From Neptuniibacter sp. 1_MG-2023 (lineage in GTDB: Bacteria > Pseudomonadota > Gammaproteobacteria > Pseudomonadales > Balneatricaceae): a DNA stretch of 64,000 bases. A program made the translations under genes and the position numbers. How positions within the stretch are numbered: the first letter of the stretch is position 1; each line of letters opens with the position of its first letter. Below the pieces are notes generated by a model. That model searched no databases. It had not been told where the DNA came from and worked only from the letters and a program-made list of their open reading frames with translations. The stretch lies in the NCBI RefSeq assembly GCF_030547185.1, contig NZ_JAUOQR010000007.1, forward strand, positions 1 to 64,000, in the 5' to 3' direction. Shown here piece by piece: positions 26,902-35,426 of the stretch.

Positions 26902-28281
26902 TTAATTATTAGCAAGAGGTTGTAGTTGTTTTTGGCTTGCGCCACCGATCATAAAAAGAGCGCACCCGCCAACCATCACAGCGATACAGATCCACAACAG
27001 TTTAGTGTATTTATGCACTTCACCTAATAACATGGTGTAAGAGGAGGACTCAGTGAAATACAGGAGTGAACCACTGACAGCCAAAAAGAAACTGCCAATA
27101 TAACTCCACACAGGGATATCACGCCGATTCCCCCAGAGACTAAAGAAGATAACAGGTACAAGGTACATTGAGGCCGTTCCGCTAACGGCAACAGCGCTGA
27201 AGATATCTTTATTCCCAACAAACACTAATAACAAACCCAGTAACATAAAGATGGCCATAACCATCCGCCCATTTCTAAGGCTTACAGACATAAGGCGCAT
27301 ATCAAGCACCATCATTTTTGCCGAGCTAGTCAAAGTACTGTCTAGCGTAGACATGGCAGAGATAACCAGAGATGCGCTAAATAGGAACATAGGGAATTCA
27401 CCCAATAGTCGGCTCAAAACCTGATTCATATCTTCGCCTTCCAAACCATTAGCGCCAGCGATTACACCTAAAGAACCAAACGCAAGAATACTGATACTAC
27501 TGATCCAACCCGCATGCAGAAAACTACGTTTTGTCGTCTCTCTATCGGCAAGAAAGCCTCGATCCATCATAACGGGGTCATGCATTGGATAGCTCCAGAC
27601 CTGTAGCAATGCCACCAGCAGCAAAATTGGCCCAGGCTGACTAATATCGAACGGTTTAAATGCCAGCAGTTCAGTTGTAAAGTGGCCTCCACTGACCACT
27701 ATGCCTAGCAAAATACTAAGCACGACTAAAAACACCCACATCTGCATAACATCAGTACGTAGCGAAGCGTATAAACCGCCAAGCATTGAATAGAGGAGCG
27801 TTACGGCGGCTAATCCTATAACGGCTAAAGTGTATGACTGAGAACCTGCCGCACCAAATAAAATGCCAATGACTAATAAATTGGCAAAGACCTCACTGAC
27901 CAACCGTATCCCCACCACAAAGTTATAACAGCGTCCGCCCCAAGCACCGAAACGATCACTTAAAAACCCTTGTACGCTGCCATAGCCTTGCTCAAAACGG
28001 AGATGGTCAATAATCCGGCCACCCGTAAGAAAAGAAAGATAGTAGGCTGCGTAGGCTAAAGTCCCCCAAATACCGTAATAGAACCCCAAAATGGCAGCAT
28101 TGAGTAAAGAGCGAGCAAATATCCAAGTGGTCACTTGCGAGAAGGTTAAAGCAAGCAGTGAAGGCGCTCTACCATCTGCCGATTCACCTCTAAAAAAACC
28201 ACCTTCTTGAGTAGCTTTTCTAGACAGGAAAATAGATACCAGCGCCAAGCCAGACACTAGAAAGATTAACCACATGCTCAT
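26902..28281 (-). CDS. Sodium:solute symporter family protein
   Basis: A 459-residue membrane protein with about 12-13 helices of the SSS (LeuT-fold) family. Recognisable segments are TTWIFARSLLNAAILGFYYG, GAWGGRCYNFVVGIRLVSEVFANLLVIG and ISAMSTLDSTLTSSAKMMVLD, the last holding the Na2-site serines. The substrate cannot be assigned. It is the first gene of a minus-strand unit with the metallophosphoesterase and perhaps the NosR-like protein (151 bp further). Confidence 0.85.
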   Translation of the reverse strand: MSMWLIFLVSGLALVSIFLSRKATQEGGFFRGESADGRAPSLLALTFSQVTTWIFARSLLNAAILGFYYGIWGTLAYAAYYLSFLTGGRIIDHLRFEQGYGSVQGFLSDRFGAWGGRCYNFVVGIRLVSEVFANLLVIGILFGAAGSQSYTLAVIGLAAVTLLYSMLGGLYASLRTDVMQMWVFLVVLSILLGIVVSGGHFTTELLAFKPFDISQPGPILLLVALLQVWSYPMHDPVMMDRGFLADRETTKRSFLHAGWISSISILAFGSLGVIAGANGLEGEDMNQVLSRLLGEFPMFLFSASLVISAMSTLDSTLTSSAKMMVLDMRLMSVSLRNGRMVMAIFMLLGLLLVFVGNKDIFSAVAVSGTASMYLVPVIFFSLWGNRRDIPVWSYIGSFFLAVSGSLLYFTESSSYTMLLGEVHKYTKLLWICIAVMVGGCALFMIGGASQKQLQPLANN

Positions 28282-28372
28282 TTAACGCCCCACCAATTAT
28301 CAGTCACTATGGCTCTGACACTTAAGGTGAAGCACAGTTCCAACCGAGCAAAATAATTAATCTCGGTATCTA

Positions 28373-29167
28373 TCAGCGATGGGCTGCAAGATGTGCACTA
28401 ATAATCTGCCATGCGGGCTGACCTTTCGCTAATAGATCCGCCTCAATCTCAGGAGAGAAATCAGCAATAACTGACGTCAGGTAGGAATCTCGCCCTCGGC
28501 AACGCTCAAACCAGTCAGCTACGCGAGGACAATCTTTATACATATCACTCCAACCAAACTGATAAATCGTTTGAAAATAAGGAGCTAAACACACATCAGC
28601 AAGACTAAAGTTATCACTCACTATCCATTGATGTTCAGATAAAGCAGCCTCCATATCGAGAATAGTTTTACGATAAAGATTAATCCCATCAATCACATCT
28701 GGCGCATCAAGACCATATTGAACTAAACGTTTTTGTCGTTCTCGGCGAGGCTTTTCAGGTATTTTCTCCAACAACTCATCACGCTCACTCTGACTTTTTT
28801 CCATTAAGGCAGGACGCATCACTATAGGCCATTGGAGCGCACCACATGAAGGATGAAGCTTAGTATCCACATGCTTCATCCAAAGACGCATTTGAGCAAC
28901 CTGATAAGAGGAGGATGGCTTTAAGCTGTGGGCAGAAAAAGTATCATCTAAATATTCACAAATGATGCTGGATTCAATTATGGGACGCCCCTTATCAACA
29001 AGCGTTGGTACAACACCGAGAGGGTTTAGTGCCAAATATTCTGGCCGCAAGTTCTCTTTTTGGGACAGCTCAACGGTATGTTTAGTCCAATCTAATCCCT
29101 TTTCTGCTAAGACAATACGAACTTTCTGAGCGCATGGAGACATTGGGTGGGTATATAGCTCAAGCAT
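28373..29167 (-). CDS. Glutathione S-transferase family protein
   Basis: A 264-residue GST. The N-terminal domain starts LELYTHPMSPCAQKVRIVLAEKGL with a potentially catalytic Ser/Cys (SPC, about 9-11), then the cis-Pro segment LGVVPTLV and IIESSIICEYL. The C-terminal helical domain is longer than usual and includes FSLADVCLAPYFQTI. It resembles LigF/etherase-like bacterial GSTs but the substrate is unknown. It is divergent from a LysR gene, a common arrangement for regulator and target, with a perfect FNR-type box between them. Confidence 0.88.
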   Translation of the reverse strand: MLELYTHPMSPCAQKVRIVLAEKGLDWTKHTVELSQKENLRPEYLALNPLGVVPTLVDKGRPIIESSIICEYLDDTFSAHSLKPSSSYQVAQMRLWMKHVDTKLHPSCGALQWPIVMRPALMEKSQSERDELLEKIPEKPRRERQKRLVQYGLDAPDVIDGINLYRKTILDMEAALSEHQWIVSDNFSLADVCLAPYFQTIYQFGWSDMYKDCPRVADWFERCRGRDSYLTSVIADFSPEIEADLLAKGQPAWQIISAHLAAHR

Positions 29168-29256
29168 GACAGTACCTTTTTCATTAGATGAAATAAGTTG
29201 GGTTCACCTAAAACCCAGAATTATTGTTAGATCTCAGTTTATCCCTAGGGCTTATT

Positions 29257-29274
29257 TTTGATAAATATCAAAAC
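29257..29274. promoter_or_regulatory. Perfect FNR/Anr-type box between GST and LysR genes
   Basis: TTGAT-AAAT-ATCAA (29259-29272) matches the FNR/Anr/CRP-like consensus TTGAT-N4-ATCAA exactly and extends to a 7+7 palindrome (29257-29274). The centre is 52 bp from the LysR start codon and 99 bp from the GST start codon. A LysR operator reading is possible but fits less well. Confidence 0.6.
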
Positions 29275-29317
29275 TGTCATAGAATATGTGAATATAATTC
29301 AATAATAGGAGTCATAC

Positions 29318-30229
29318 TTGGCTAAGTGGACTGAGATGCAGGTTTTTGTCGAATCAGTTAGGCAGGGCAGTTTTTCCGCTGCTGGTCGGCAATTAGATCT
29401 ATCACCTTCAGCAGTCAGCAAGCTTTTAACAAGGCTAGAAACCCGCTTGGGCGTCCGACTTCTCAACCGTACTACCCGCATGTTAAGCCTGACAGAAGGG
29501 GGCCAGATATACTTCAACCACTGCGTTGATATTTTGGCCGAAATAGACGATGTAGAAGACGCGTTAACAGGCTTAGTACAGGAGCCAGCGGGAACGCTTC
29601 GCATCAACAGTACCCACGGGTTTGCAAAACATCAGCTTTTGCCAATAATGCCGATGTTTCAAGCACGCTACCCTAAGATAAAATTGGAGTTCCAGCTTAG
29701 CGGCCAAGCGGTCGACCTTATTGCAGAAGGGGTTGATCTAGCGATCCGATTAGGAGAACTAAAAGACACCAGCTTAGTTGCTCGGAAACTAGGAGAGAGT
29801 GAACGCTTAGTCTGTGCAAGCCCACACTATATCGACTCCAAAGGCATACCACAAAAACCCTCTGACCTTTTAGAGCACAACTGTTTACGCCTATCCACTA
29901 ATGAGATATTTAATCACTGGCAGTTTACCAGCCATCAATCAGGCGAAACTAAGGTGGAAACCTTCAATGTAACAGGCAGTTTTGTAACCGATAATGTCGA
30001 TGGTTTACATGAATATGCCCTGCTAGGCGGAGGCATTGCACGGCTATCCAGTTTTATGATTAATAAAGATATAGAGGCGGGTCGTCTTATTCCCTTATTG
30101 ACGAATTATGGCATTCCCCAGCAAAAAATTAATGCCGTGTACCCCCATCGCAAACACCTGTCGGCTAAAGTGCGAGTCTTTTTGGATTACTTAACTGAAC
30201 AGTTCGCTGCCAAGCCTCCTTGGAGCTAA
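29318..30229 (+). CDS. LysR-family transcriptional regulator
   Basis: A 303-residue regulator. The N-terminal winged HTH has FVESVRQGSFSAAGRQLDLSPSAVSKLLTRLETRLGVRLLNRTTR (about residues 9-53), then a periplasmic-binding-protein-like effector domain with GVDLAIRLGELKDTSLVARKL. It belongs to the CrgA/PecT-like branch. The start is a TTG with a good TAGGAG ribosome site 6 bp upstream; an ATG six codons later (29336) is the alternative. It is divergent from the GST gene, its likely target. Confidence 0.92.
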   Translation: MAKWTEMQVFVESVRQGSFSAAGRQLDLSPSAVSKLLTRLETRLGVRLLNRTTRMLSLTEGGQIYFNHCVDILAEIDDVEDALTGLVQEPAGTLRINSTHGFAKHQLLPIMPMFQARYPKIKLEFQLSGQAVDLIAEGVDLAIRLGELKDTSLVARKLGESERLVCASPHYIDSKGIPQKPSDLLEHNCLRLSTNEIFNHWQFTSHQSGETKVETFNVTGSFVTDNVDGLHEYALLGGGIARLSSFMINKDIEAGRLIPLLTNYGIPQQKINAVYPHRKHLSAKVRVFLDYLTEQFAAKPPWS

Positions 30230-30270
30230 GATTTTCACTTAGAGAAAGACCGTATGAAATCTAAGTTGGG

Positions 30271-30885
30271 TTAGTCCATATATTCAAGCTTTGACCTTTC
30301 TTGCAAGAGCTGATGCTCTAAATGCTGCAACTGGTAATACGAAGTCCGCTGCTCACGCTCAAACTCTCTTAACTTAAATAAAAGATCTTCTCGCTCTGCA
30401 CTTGAAAGTCCACGACTGATTAAACGTTTCTCTGTCCGTTGAGCTTGTAATTCCACTTCATGCAGCTCTTTTTCTTGTCGTTCAAGCTCTTTTTCTAATT
30501 CTCGAACCTGCTGCTCTTGTTGATAAACCTGACGACCACTCTGGTAGGTTTCTAAAAAAGCAGGTTCTAAATCTTCAGGGCAAACATAATGATACTTAGC
30601 GCCACTTCGCCCCAATCTATAGCCGTTATCTTGATGGCAATAACGCTTCAAGCCCTCTTCACGCCCCATCAAATAAGGCTCAACATCAAAAGCAATTGTA
30701 TATTCTGCACATGCTTCTTGGTGATTAGAAAGGAAGGTCTCTGAACGGCCCTGTAAGCCGTCACTATAACCTATGCCATACCAATCACCGGTTACACACT
30801 CCTCTTCACTTAAACTTGCGCAGCCTGATAACAGAGCAACTAAGGAAATTAAAACAACACTTATACTCGATCTCTTTGCTTCCAC
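30271..30885 (-). CDS. DUF2799 lipoprotein
   Basis: A 204-residue lipoprotein with lipobox LLSGC (Cys22). The DUF2799 region (about 22-120) has repeated W/Y-G-x-GYSDGLQG, YLMGREEGLKRYC and YRLGRSGAKYHYVCP motifs that bear paired cysteines. A long Glu/Gln/Arg-rich coiled coil (about 130-195) follows. It is probably an envelope protein; the function is unknown. Confidence 0.8.
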   Translation of the reverse strand: MEAKRSSISVVLISLVALLSGCASLSEEECVTGDWYGIGYSDGLQGRSETFLSNHQEACAEYTIAFDVEPYLMGREEGLKRYCHQDNGYRLGRSGAKYHYVCPEDLEPAFLETYQSGRQVYQQEQQVRELEKELERQEKELHEVELQAQRTEKRLISRGLSSAEREDLLFKLREFEREQRTSYYQLQHLEHQLLQERSKLEYMD

Positions 30886-30953
30886 TAAGCGAGACTCCTA
30901 TACACCTATAAAACTCAGCATAGCTCTGTAAAGCTGAATACAAAGAGAATAAA

Positions 30954-31517
30954 TCAACGAATAATTAGATCAGGCAACCAACGCTTACTTCTATCAATTT
31001 CATCACGCAGCGTTTCGTTAACCGGCGGCACACTCAGATCATCAGGTGGAGAAGCTAAGACATTAAGATCGATGGCTTGTGCTTCACCTCGAATTGATTC
31101 GCCATCAATTTTCATCTCATAGTAAATGCCATTCCAAAAGTTGGCGCCAAAGTCTTCCTTCTTTTTAAACATAAACAACAGGTCATGGGAAAGCCAACTC
31201 AAATCCTCAGAGGATACGTTGTGAGGCTGTTCATATGGATAAGCAAGATGACACCACAACTCAGGGCCTTCAAGGCACTTCATCTCCTTCATAGAAAGAA
31301 AGAAGTCCTTAAATTTGTCATGATTCATATGTAACTCGTAACGGCTACGCTGTCCCTCCGGAGAGAAAGTAATATCACCAATCACAATCTCTTGGCCTTT
31401 TTTATCCACAAGCAGAACCTGCTTTTTGCCAATTAAAACATCCGCAAAACTATTAAATGAGAGACACGTAAGCAATAAGGTCATCAATACAGGTTGTAAT
31501 TTATAGAGCCCAGCCAT
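30954..31517 (-). CDS. Hypothetical exported protein
   Basis: A 187-residue protein with a signal peptide (residues about 1-25, cleavage near SFA-DV). Two cysteines in MKCLEGPELWCHL (about 78-90) could form a disulfide. No recognised domain. It lies 68 bp upstream of the DUF2799 lipoprotein gene on the same strand, so both may be envelope partners in one transcript. Confidence 0.7.
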   Translation of the reverse strand: MAGLYKLQPVLMTLLLTCLSFNSFADVLIGKKQVLLVDKKGQEIVIGDITFSPEGQRSRYELHMNHDKFKDFFLSMKEMKCLEGPELWCHLAYPYEQPHNVSSEDLSWLSHDLLFMFKKKEDFGANFWNGIYYEMKIDGESIRGEAQAIDLNVLASPPDDLSVPPVNETLRDEIDRSKRWLPDLIIR

Positions 31518-31655
31518 AATTCTTTCTCACAAAAATGAACGGTGTAATTAAGTGTAGGGGGATATAAAACATCCACCATGCTACTTGGGTACAATATCTG
31601 TCTATAATGAATCTAAAAAGCGTTCATTACACATTTTAAGAACTGCGGAGTATAT

Positions 31656-32273
31656 ATGGGCTCATGCTGTAACAACGATAACCACTTCGATGGGGCATCA
31701 ATAGAATACAAACGCGCCTTATGGTGGGTTATCGCCATCAATGCCCTAATGTTTTTTATTGAAATGGGCGCCAGTGTCCAAGCCAATTCACAAGCATTGC
31801 AAGCGGATGCCTTAGACTTTTTAGGCGATACAGCAACTTATTCTCTATCTTTGCTCGTCATCGGAAAATCTTTACAAGTCCGTAATCGAGCCGCTTTATT
31901 TAAAGCCACCAGCTTGATGATTATGGGCATAGGGGTATTCGGCATAACACTTTATAAAGTGATATATATGCAAACCCCCAAAGCGGTAACTATGGGGTCT
32001 GTTGGCGCACTCGCTTTCACTGCCAACTTAATTAGTGTCATGATCCTACTGCGTTTTAGAAATGGAGACGCCAACGTTCGCTCCGTTTGGCTGTGCAGCC
32101 GTAACGATGCCATTGGTAATATTGCAGTTATGATCGCAGCACTTGGCGTTTGGCAGAGCGCTTCCGCATGGCCAGACCTTATTGTTGCTTCAATTATGGC
32201 AGGACTATTTAGCTGGTCTGCCATACAGATTTTTCAGCAAGTCAGTAAGAGTAATGCAACAGCCAAGCCTTAG
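31656..32273 (+). CDS. Short cation-diffusion-facilitator-like transporter
   Basis: A 205-residue membrane-only protein with six helices that lacks the usual C-terminal cytosolic domain of CDF transporters (about 300 residues). The TM2 metal motif appears as DALDFLGD (D54xxxD58). In TM5 the usual HxxxD is CSRND (C145xxxD149). It starts MGSCCNNDNH, a small Cys/His-rich cluster that may bind metal. It may export Zn2+, Co2+ or another divalent ion. GCGGAG precedes the ATG. Proteins of this shortened kind are usually annotated only as cation transporter. Confidence 0.8.
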   Translation: MGSCCNNDNHFDGASIEYKRALWWVIAINALMFFIEMGASVQANSQALQADALDFLGDTATYSLSLLVIGKSLQVRNRAALFKATSLMIMGIGVFGITLYKVIYMQTPKAVTMGSVGALAFTANLISVMILLRFRNGDANVRSVWLCSRNDAIGNIAVMIAALGVWQSASAWPDLIVASIMAGLFSWSAIQIFQQVSKSNATAKP

Positions 32274-32350
32274 TTAAACAACATACAACTCGTTTTTAAC
32301 ACTCTATAAAAACTGCCATTTTAGACACAAAAAGAATCCATGCGTCATAA

Positions 32351-32438
32351 TTGACATGACAAAGATAAGATTCTTCAATATGGAAATAACAAAAAACCCC
32401 AAATAACAAAGGGTTATATAACTGGCACTATCTCTGCT
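32351..32438 (+). promoter_or_regulatory. Candidate promoters for the small ORF at 32478
   Basis: There are two readings. One is sigma-70: TTGACA (32351-32356), 17 bp, TTCAAT (32374-32379). The other is sigma-54: TGGCAC at 32423-32428 with GG (32424) and GC (32436) exactly 10 bp apart, ending CTGCTT, against the consensus TGGCACG-N4-TTGCW. A palindrome GTTATATAAC (32413-32422) abuts the latter. Confidence 0.45.
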
Positions 32439-32477
32439 TAGTCCTAGTAACTTATTAACATATCTAGGAGCTTAGCC

Positions 32478-32600
32478 ATGAGCCATGTTGAAGAAAATGT
32501 TGAAGTCATCGGAATCGCTCCATCAGTTTTGATGGTTCTCGGAGGCTTAGTTGTTGCGATTTTACCTGCCATAGTGCAAATAGTATTACTCGCCAACTAA
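32478..32600 (+). CDS. Unannotated 40-residue single-span membrane protein
   Basis: ATG at 32478 with a strong ribosome site AGGAG (32466-32470, 7 bp spacing) opens 40 codons ending TAA at 32600. The first ten residues (MSHVEENVEV) are acidic. Residues about 11-39 are hydrophobic with glycines and one proline (VLGGLVVAILPAIVQIVLLA), so one membrane helix. The gene has promoter-like sequence upstream and a good terminator 40 bp downstream, which makes a free-standing transcription unit. No known small-protein family is recognised. It could be a transporter accessory subunit or a stress peptide (speculation). Confidence 0.65.
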   Translation: MSHVEENVEVIGIAPSVLMVLGGLVVAILPAIVQIVLLAN

Positions 32601-32640
32601 CCCCAAATGGCTTGCCAACAGCACCCACATGTAAGAAAAA

Positions 32641-32682
32641 AAGATCAATCAGATACTGCCCCTCAACAGTATCTGATCTTTT
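32641..32682 (+). terminator. Terminator after the small membrane protein gene
   Basis: CAGATACTG (32650-32658) pairs with CAGTATCTG (32667-32675), extended by AAGATC/GATCTT past a 2-nt bulge, and ends in TTTT. The A-rich left flank lets it work on both strands. Confidence 0.85.
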
Positions 32683-32842
32683 CCTAAGCGCCCTCCCACT
32701 TAATACGCACAATTTACGCAAAAAATAGAAACCTCTCCTATAATTCACAAAGATAAAATTTTTATTCGCACCTTTATCTCTCCATAAAGCTTAGTTGGCG
32801 TAGCGCCTCACCATTCACTCATTTTTATATAATAGGGACAAA

Positions 32843-33820
32843 ATGAATGAAACTTTAAAAATTAGCCTGCCTTTTTATATCGCTATCTTCGCTCTGTTTA
32901 GCGCAATGGTTCATGGGGCTCAAAACCTAAACCCAGCACCTAAAATAAAGATTGCGGTATCAACCACTCCCCTTTCCGCCCCAGTATATATCGCAAAAGT
33001 TAAAGGCTTTTTTATCAATGCAGGTCTGGATGTGTCTATTTTAGAAATCGATGGGGGTGATCAATGCTTTACAGCATTACAAACAGGGAAGGCCGATATG
33101 GCTACTGTATCTAACTCTGTGATCATGTTTAATAGCTTTGAACACTCAAATTTTGAAGTAATTAGCAGTTTCGCAAAATCAGATAACGACTTGAAAATCG
33201 TTTCTTTTAAGCAAAAAAATATTCGTACGCCCCATGATTTAAGAGGAAAAACTGTCGGCGTCGTAAAAGGCAGCGCAAGCGAATATTTCCTTCACCTTTG
33301 GCTAAGCAAGTCAGAGATAGATATTGCGGAGGTCGATATAAAATCTTATTTTGCCAACGAACTACCCATTGCACTCGAGCAAGGCAAAGTTGATGCGATT
33401 TCGGTATGGGAACCTTTTGCTTACCAAATCAACAATTCCAATAATGATATAGAGATCATGAACACTAAAGGACTCTACAACTTTTCCTTTAATCTTATAG
33501 GCTTGCGAGACAACCCTGTTCTCACATCCACGCAGACCTTAGGCAACCACAGGCAGATCAAACAAAAAGTTACAGAAGCACTGAATAAAGCAGTCCGCTT
33601 TATCGCGATTAATCCAGAAAGATCCCAATTGATTCTGCGCCGTCACTTAAAGCTTAGCCAGCACTTTATCGACTGGGTCTGGCAAGACTATACATTTGAG
33701 TTATTGTTAAATGAACCTTTGCTCAGTTCGGTAAAGAATCAAGCTCAATGGGCGATTGATAGAGAATTAGTTCCACAAGAAAATCCGCCCGATTTCAGTA
33801 AAATCATCCTCTTAGACTAG
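32843..33820 (+). CDS. NMT1/SsuA-like ABC substrate-binding protein (orphan)
   Basis: A 325-residue periplasmic binding protein with signal peptide (about 1-25). The NMT1/ThiY/SsuA fold is shown by STTPLSAPVYIAKVKGFFINAGLDVSI, LQTGKADMATVSNS and LRGKTVGVVKGSASEYFL. Such proteins bind nitrate-, sulfonate-, taurine- or pyrimidine-like compounds. No permease or ATPase gene adjoins it, so it must share a transporter or act as a sensor. A -10-like TATAAT lies at 32739-32744. It is terminated by a large hairpin at 33872-33915. Confidence 0.85.
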   Translation: MNETLKISLPFYIAIFALFSAMVHGAQNLNPAPKIKIAVSTTPLSAPVYIAKVKGFFINAGLDVSILEIDGGDQCFTALQTGKADMATVSNSVIMFNSFEHSNFEVISSFAKSDNDLKIVSFKQKNIRTPHDLRGKTVGVVKGSASEYFLHLWLSKSEIDIAEVDIKSYFANELPIALEQGKVDAISVWEPFAYQINNSNNDIEIMNTKGLYNFSFNLIGLRDNPVLTSTQTLGNHRQIKQKVTEALNKAVRFIAINPERSQLILRRHLKLSQHFIDWVWQDYTFELLLNEPLLSSVKNQAQWAIDRELVPQENPPDFSKIILLD

Positions 33821-33871
33821 TCATAAGCGATACAACGAGAGAGCGATAGTCCCGGAAGAGCGGGAGAAAGC

Positions 33872-33915
33872 AAATACCGCTACCACAGCTCAAGAACGCT
33901 GTGATAACGGTATTT
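33872..33915. terminator. Bidirectional hairpin between binding-protein gene and znuA
   Basis: Outer stem AAATACCG/CGGTATTT (33872-33879 with 33908-33915) and inner stem CACAGC/GCTGTG (33884-33889 with 33898-33903). A/T-rich ends on both sides suit termination of both convergent genes. Confidence 0.8.
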
Positions 33916-33930
33916 ATTCAAAGATTGGCC

Positions 33931-34872
33931 TTATTTCAAACAGCTTTCGATACTATTCGCAAGGTCTTTAAGGTAGCCAACATACCCTTGAGAAAGCGAC
34001 ACATCAGTAGCCAATGGATCTAAACGCCCTAAGTTAACAGGCAGGTCGGCAACAATGCGCTCTACAATAGGTGCTTCGAACTGAGGCTCAACAAATACAC
34101 AACGAACAGCGGGCTCGTTTAATATTTTTTCAATTCTTGCTAGTTTTTTAGCGCCCGGTGATCGAGCCGGATCGACGGTAAAGAACGCTCTCTGATTTAA
34201 ACCATAGTGCTCAACAAAAAGAGAAAACGCATCGTGGAAAACAACAAAACCACTCTTCTGGTGAGGCGCCAACTGTTGCTGAATCTGCTTATCCGCCTGC
34301 AACAGATCACGTTTAAAGGCCTGGTAGTTCTGTTCTAACTTATCCGACAATTCCGGCGACTGCTGTTGCAACATATCTTTAATCTGCTCAGCGGCCTCCA
34401 ACATATAAATAGGATCCATCCAGATATGCGGATCAACGTCACCATGATGGTGATGTTCGCCGTGCTCTTCATGTTCGTCGTGTTCGTTGTGCTCTTCGTG
34501 TTCCTCTTCCTTATGGGACGCAGCTTGGTGTTCATGTTCATGATGATCACCATCCTCCTCTTCAGTTTTTAAGAGCTGAAGAACAGGTCGCTCGGAGCGC
34601 TGCAACGCCTTTTCCAGAAACTGCTCCATTTCTGGCCCAACCCATATCACAAGATCGGCCTTTTGCAGTGTACGAATATCAGACGGCTTTAAGGAATAAT
34701 GATGCGGCGAGGCACCTGGCGGAATTAATAGATCCACCTCCCCTAAATCTGCCACAATAGCATGTGCAACTAATTGAAGTGGTTTTACACTAGTCACCAA
34801 CTGCAAACGCTCTTGGGCAATTAGCATTGGAGATAGCAAAAAAATGGCTGTAACAAAGGCTAACTTTTTCAT
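33931..34872 (-). CDS. znuA: Zinc ABC transporter substrate-binding protein ZnuA
   Basis: Periplasmic zinc-binding protein of 313 residues from the ATG at 34872. A frame to 34917 would place 15 unrelated residues before the signal peptide MKKLAFVTAIFLLSPMLIAQE. Zinc-site histidines occur in PPGASPHHYSLKP, GDVDPHIWMDP and FVVFHDAFSLF. Between them is a long His/Glu/Asp-rich loop (about residues 105-145) typical of high-affinity ZnuA. It is divergent from zur-znuCB across a perfect Zur-box core, so expected to be induced by zinc starvation. Confidence 0.95.
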   Translation of the reverse strand: MKKLAFVTAIFLLSPMLIAQERLQLVTSVKPLQLVAHAIVADLGEVDLLIPPGASPHHYSLKPSDIRTLQKADLVIWVGPEMEQFLEKALQRSERPVLQLLKTEEEDGDHHEHEHQAASHKEEEHEEHNEHDEHEEHGEHHHHGDVDPHIWMDPIYMLEAAEQIKDMLQQQSPELSDKLEQNYQAFKRDLLQADKQIQQQLAPHQKSGFVVFHDAFSLFVEHYGLNQRAFFTVDPARSPGAKKLARIEKILNEPAVRCVFVEPQFEAPIVERIVADLPVNLGRLDPLATDVSLSQGYVGYLKDLANSIESCLK

Positions 34873-34900
34873 TGATATAATACATCTCGGATAATTTTCC

Positions 34901-34913
34901 GTTATAATATAAC
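34901..34913. promoter_or_regulatory. Zur box between znuA and zur
   Basis: GTTATAATATAAC matches the core of the gammaproteobacterial Zur operator (GTTATA-N-TATAAC) exactly. It also contains TATAAT (34903-34908), a -10 candidate for zur. It lies 28 bp before znuA and 12 bp before zur. Confidence 0.88.
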
Positions 34914-34925
34914 ACAAAACGGTGA

Positions 34926-35426
34926 ATGATAACTTTTATGCCAGAATCCCAACTCGCTTTTCGATCTGAACATGATCATCGTGACTGTATAGAGCATGCA
35001 CTACGTGACGCTCGTGAGTTATGTGCAGAAAGAAAACTACGTTTTACGCCGATCCGTGAACTTGTACTTAAAACGATCTGGCAAAGCCATAAACCGCTTG
35101 GTGCATATGAGCTCCTTCCTACCTTAGCAGAGGCGGGATTTAACTCAGCGCCACCTACTGTCTACCGCGCTCTTGATTTTTTACAGGAGCAGGGATTTGT
35201 TCATAGAATCGCACTGCTCAATGCTTTTATTGGTTGCCCTCATCCACACAAAGCTCACGAAAGCTCCTTTTTAATCTGTAGCCAATGTAAAAATGCCGTT
35301 GAGATTGAAACCTCAGGGATAAGTAAAGAGGTCAATAAACAAGCTGAGCTATTAGGGTTTATCCCAGAGCAGCAATCTATCGAAGTTTTAGGCACCTGCC
35401 CTGAATGCCAGCGAGTAAGCCCATAA
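34926..35426 (+). CDS. zur: Zinc uptake regulator Zur (Fur family)
   Basis: A 166-residue Fur-family repressor that binds DNA when loaded with zinc. The winged helix has [57 protein letters not shown]. The dimer domain has [25 protein letters not shown] and a final CPECQ, giving the two CxxC pairs for structural zinc. The start may be 34926 or the ATG at 34938; neither has a strong ribosome site. The stop overlaps znuC (TAATG). Confidence 0.94.
   Translation: MITFMPESQLAFRSEHDHRDCIEHALRDARELCAERKLRFTPIRELVLKTIWQSHKPLGAYELLPTLAEAGFNSAPPTVYRALDFLQEQGFVHRIALLNAFIGCPHPHKAHESSFLICSQCKNAVEIETSGISKEVNKQAELLGFIPEQQSIEVLGTCPECQRVSP

Noticed and set aside
34873-34917. N-terminal extension of znuA
   Set aside because: It would precede a normal signal peptide and overlap the promoter and Zur box.
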